A stretch of 64,000 bases of DNA from Rhodohalobacter sulfatireducens (GTDB lineage: Bacteria; Bacteroidota; Rhodothermia; Balneolales; Balneolaceae): NCBI RefSeq assembly GCF_022012475.1, contig NZ_JAKLWS010000010.1:1-64000 (forward strand), written 5' to 3'. A program made the position numbers and the translations under genes. The notes beneath the pieces are model-generated. The model did not search any database, was not told the DNA's origin, and was given only the letters and a program-made list of their open reading frames with translations. Positions 62,883-64,000 of this stretch are shown here, piece after piece. The first letter of the stretch is position 1, and every line of letters begins with the position of its first letter.

Positions 62883-63620
62883 ATGAAAATCACAGTAAAT
62901 TATTTACTTATTGGAATATCATTTTTGATGTTCAACGCTTGCGACAATGATCATTTAAATTCCAAACCGGAAAGCAACTCAATAAATAAAATACTTCCAC
63001 TGGGAGCTTCGAGAGTTGAAGGGGCAAGACCCGAATTTGAAAGTTACCGTTATGAACTTTGGAAAGATTTGAAAGAAAACAATTGGGATTTTGACTTCGT
63101 TGGGACACAATCAGACAATGCGTCTTATCCACGATTTGATAATGAAAATTTTGATATCGACCACGAAGGAAGAGGAGGATGGACCTCGGGACAAATTTTA
63201 AACGGATTGAATGGTTGGCTGCGTCAAACCGGCTCACCTGATATTGTCCTTTTTAGCTCACCAGGGGGTAATGATCTATTAGAAAGTTTGGATTATAACC
63301 AAACCATATCAAATATCAACGCTATTATTGACGCTTTGCAAGCAAATAACCCATATGTGACGATAATAATTGAACAACCCGCACAAGGTCGTTCAGACTT
63401 CATGATAACGGATCTTACAAACGCCTTCAATCAAATGCGAGAAGATATAGTAACTATTTCGGCAAATCAGACGACAGGAGAATCGCAAGTAATAGCAGTT
63501 GATATGTACACAGGATTTAACGACAGTTACTTAGCAGACGAAGTACATTATAATGAAGCTGGAGCAGAATTTATTGCGACACGATACTACAACGTTTTAA
63601 TAACTGTGCTTGAGCAATAA
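62883..63620 (+). CDS. SGNH/GDSL hydrolase lipoprotein
   Basis: The 245 residues start with a lipoprotein signal (LIGISFLMFNAC, Cys20), like that of the upstream GH43 protein. The SGNH blocks are clear: the nucleophile Ser in LPLGASRVEG (about 38-47), Gly in EGRGGWTSGQIL, Asn in FSSPGGNDLLES, and the catalytic Asp/His in LADEVHYNEAGAEF (about 215-228). It probably removes acetyl or other ester groups from the polysaccharide attacked by the neighbouring GH43 protein. It is certainly co-transcribed with that gene. Confidence 0.86.
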   Translation: MKITVNYLLIGISFLMFNACDNDHLNSKPESNSINKILPLGASRVEGARPEFESYRYELWKDLKENNWDFDFVGTQSDNASYPRFDNENFDIDHEGRGGWTSGQILNGLNGWLRQTGSPDIVLFSSPGGNDLLESLDYNQTISNINAIIDALQANNPYVTIIIEQPAQGRSDFMITDLTNAFNQMREDIVTISANQTTGESQVIAVDMYTGFNDSYLADEVHYNEAGAEFIATRYYNVLITVLEQ

Positions 63621-63750
63621 AACAGAGAATTGAGCAGGTGACCGTGAGCAAAAAGCTTACGATGCGCCCGCCTTACAAATGCCAAACCGTAATAAACCTT
63701 CAATTTGAAGACATTATTTTAATTGCAAAAATCTCAAATTGGCAAAATTC

Positions 63751-64000
63751 ATGAGAACAAAATATTCAGTGCTTCAGGTAAGCGGGGTTCTTTGGATTTT
63801 GCTACTGATTGGCTGCTCTACAAATGACTCAGTTTATTCCGGGACTGTCCAGGTTTCTGAGGGTAAGAATGTCATTGAAACAGATAAATATAATTGGCCG
63901 GGGATTAATCGCGTTTGGTATTATCGGCCTTCTACCTCAGAAGACTCCCTTCGGTTAGTCATGGTTTTCCATGGTATGGGACGAAACGGGGAAGACTATC
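63751..64000 (+). CDS. Partial secreted alpha/beta-hydrolase or esterase lipoprotein (runs off the window)
   Basis: ATG 63751 opens a frame that stays open to the window end (83 codons). It starts with a lipoprotein signal (VLWILLLIGC, Cys23) and continues with NWPGINRVWYYRPSTSEDS, then LVMVFHGMGRNGEDY. This is the first strand and oxyanion loop (HGMGRNGEDY) of feruloyl-esterase or PHB-depolymerase-like hydrolases. The nucleophile would lie outside the window. It continues the secreted-hydrolase run 131 bp behind the SGNH gene. Confidence 0.72.
   Translation, partial: MRTKYSVLQVSGVLWILLLIGCSTNDSVYSGTVQVSEGKNVIETDKYNWPGINRVWYYRPSTSEDSLRLVMVFHGMGRNGEDY

Overview
The window looks like chromosomal DNA of a marine or saline, Gram-negative member of the Bacteroidota/Balneolota group. 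Lineage is inferred from family content and style only. Pointers are moderate-to-low G+C, many secreted lipoproteins with a short lipobox, several TTG or GTG starts, a 100-residue winged-helix regulator next to small membrane proteins, DUF1080/DUF3472-type secreted proteins and FG-GAP proteins. No rRNA, tRNA, CRISPR array, prophage or integrase was seen.

Region 1 (0.4-12.3 kb) is a complete [NiFe]-hydrogenase module. A HupE-type nickel permease precedes a four-subunit cytosolic group 3b (NADP-linked, sulfhydrogenase-like) enzyme in the order beta, cyclic-nucleotide-binding-like protein, gamma, delta (small), alpha (large), then the maturation protease. Facing it, and meeting it within 7 bp, is the accessory set hypC-A-B-F-D-E on the minus strand. 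Together these cover nickel uptake, Fe(CN)2CO assembly, nickel insertion, C-terminal processing and the electron path from NAD(P)H to the active site.

Region 2 (13-25 kb) is mixed chromosomal DNA: an unusual lipoprotein with a winged-helix-like segment, an AraC regulator with a secreted lectin-like protein, a quinone-reductase-like MDR enzyme, an ECF sigma factor with a membrane partner, VOC and NTF2-like proteins, an esterase, a sugar acetyltransferase and a Na/Pi symporter.

Region 3 (25-41 kb) carries an FG-GAP protein and a GH10 xylanase, then repeats and toxin-antitoxin loci at different stages of decay. The clearest structure here is a 274-bp element with 15-bp inverted ends and an 8-bp target duplication inside a ParE-type toxin gene. 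The region also holds a winged-helix/membrane-protein module with a shared palindromic operator, two tandem PPK2 kinases, a GMC oxidoreductase with its small partner, a VapBC-type pair and a living ParE pair.

Region 4 (41-54 kb) holds a gluconolactonase-like lipoprotein, two tandem GH24 lysozyme-fold lipoproteins that have each lost different catalytic residues, an outer-membrane barrel, a poly-glutamine secreted protein, a Gly-rich lipoprotein with a strong terminator, a gene broken by three stops, an AI-2E family permease, CIA30, a sugar isomerase-like protein and a PAP2 phosphatase.

Region 5 (54-64 kb) has a sulfotransferase gene broken by one amber codon, the DgcN-DgcA D-glutamate pair, a frameshifted DUF4440 remnant, and a run of six secreted proteins (DUF3472, DUF1080, DUF1996, GH43, SGNH hydrolase, partial esterase). 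With the xylanase this suggests plant or algal polysaccharide use. Several dispersed non-coding repeats are shared between distant gaps.
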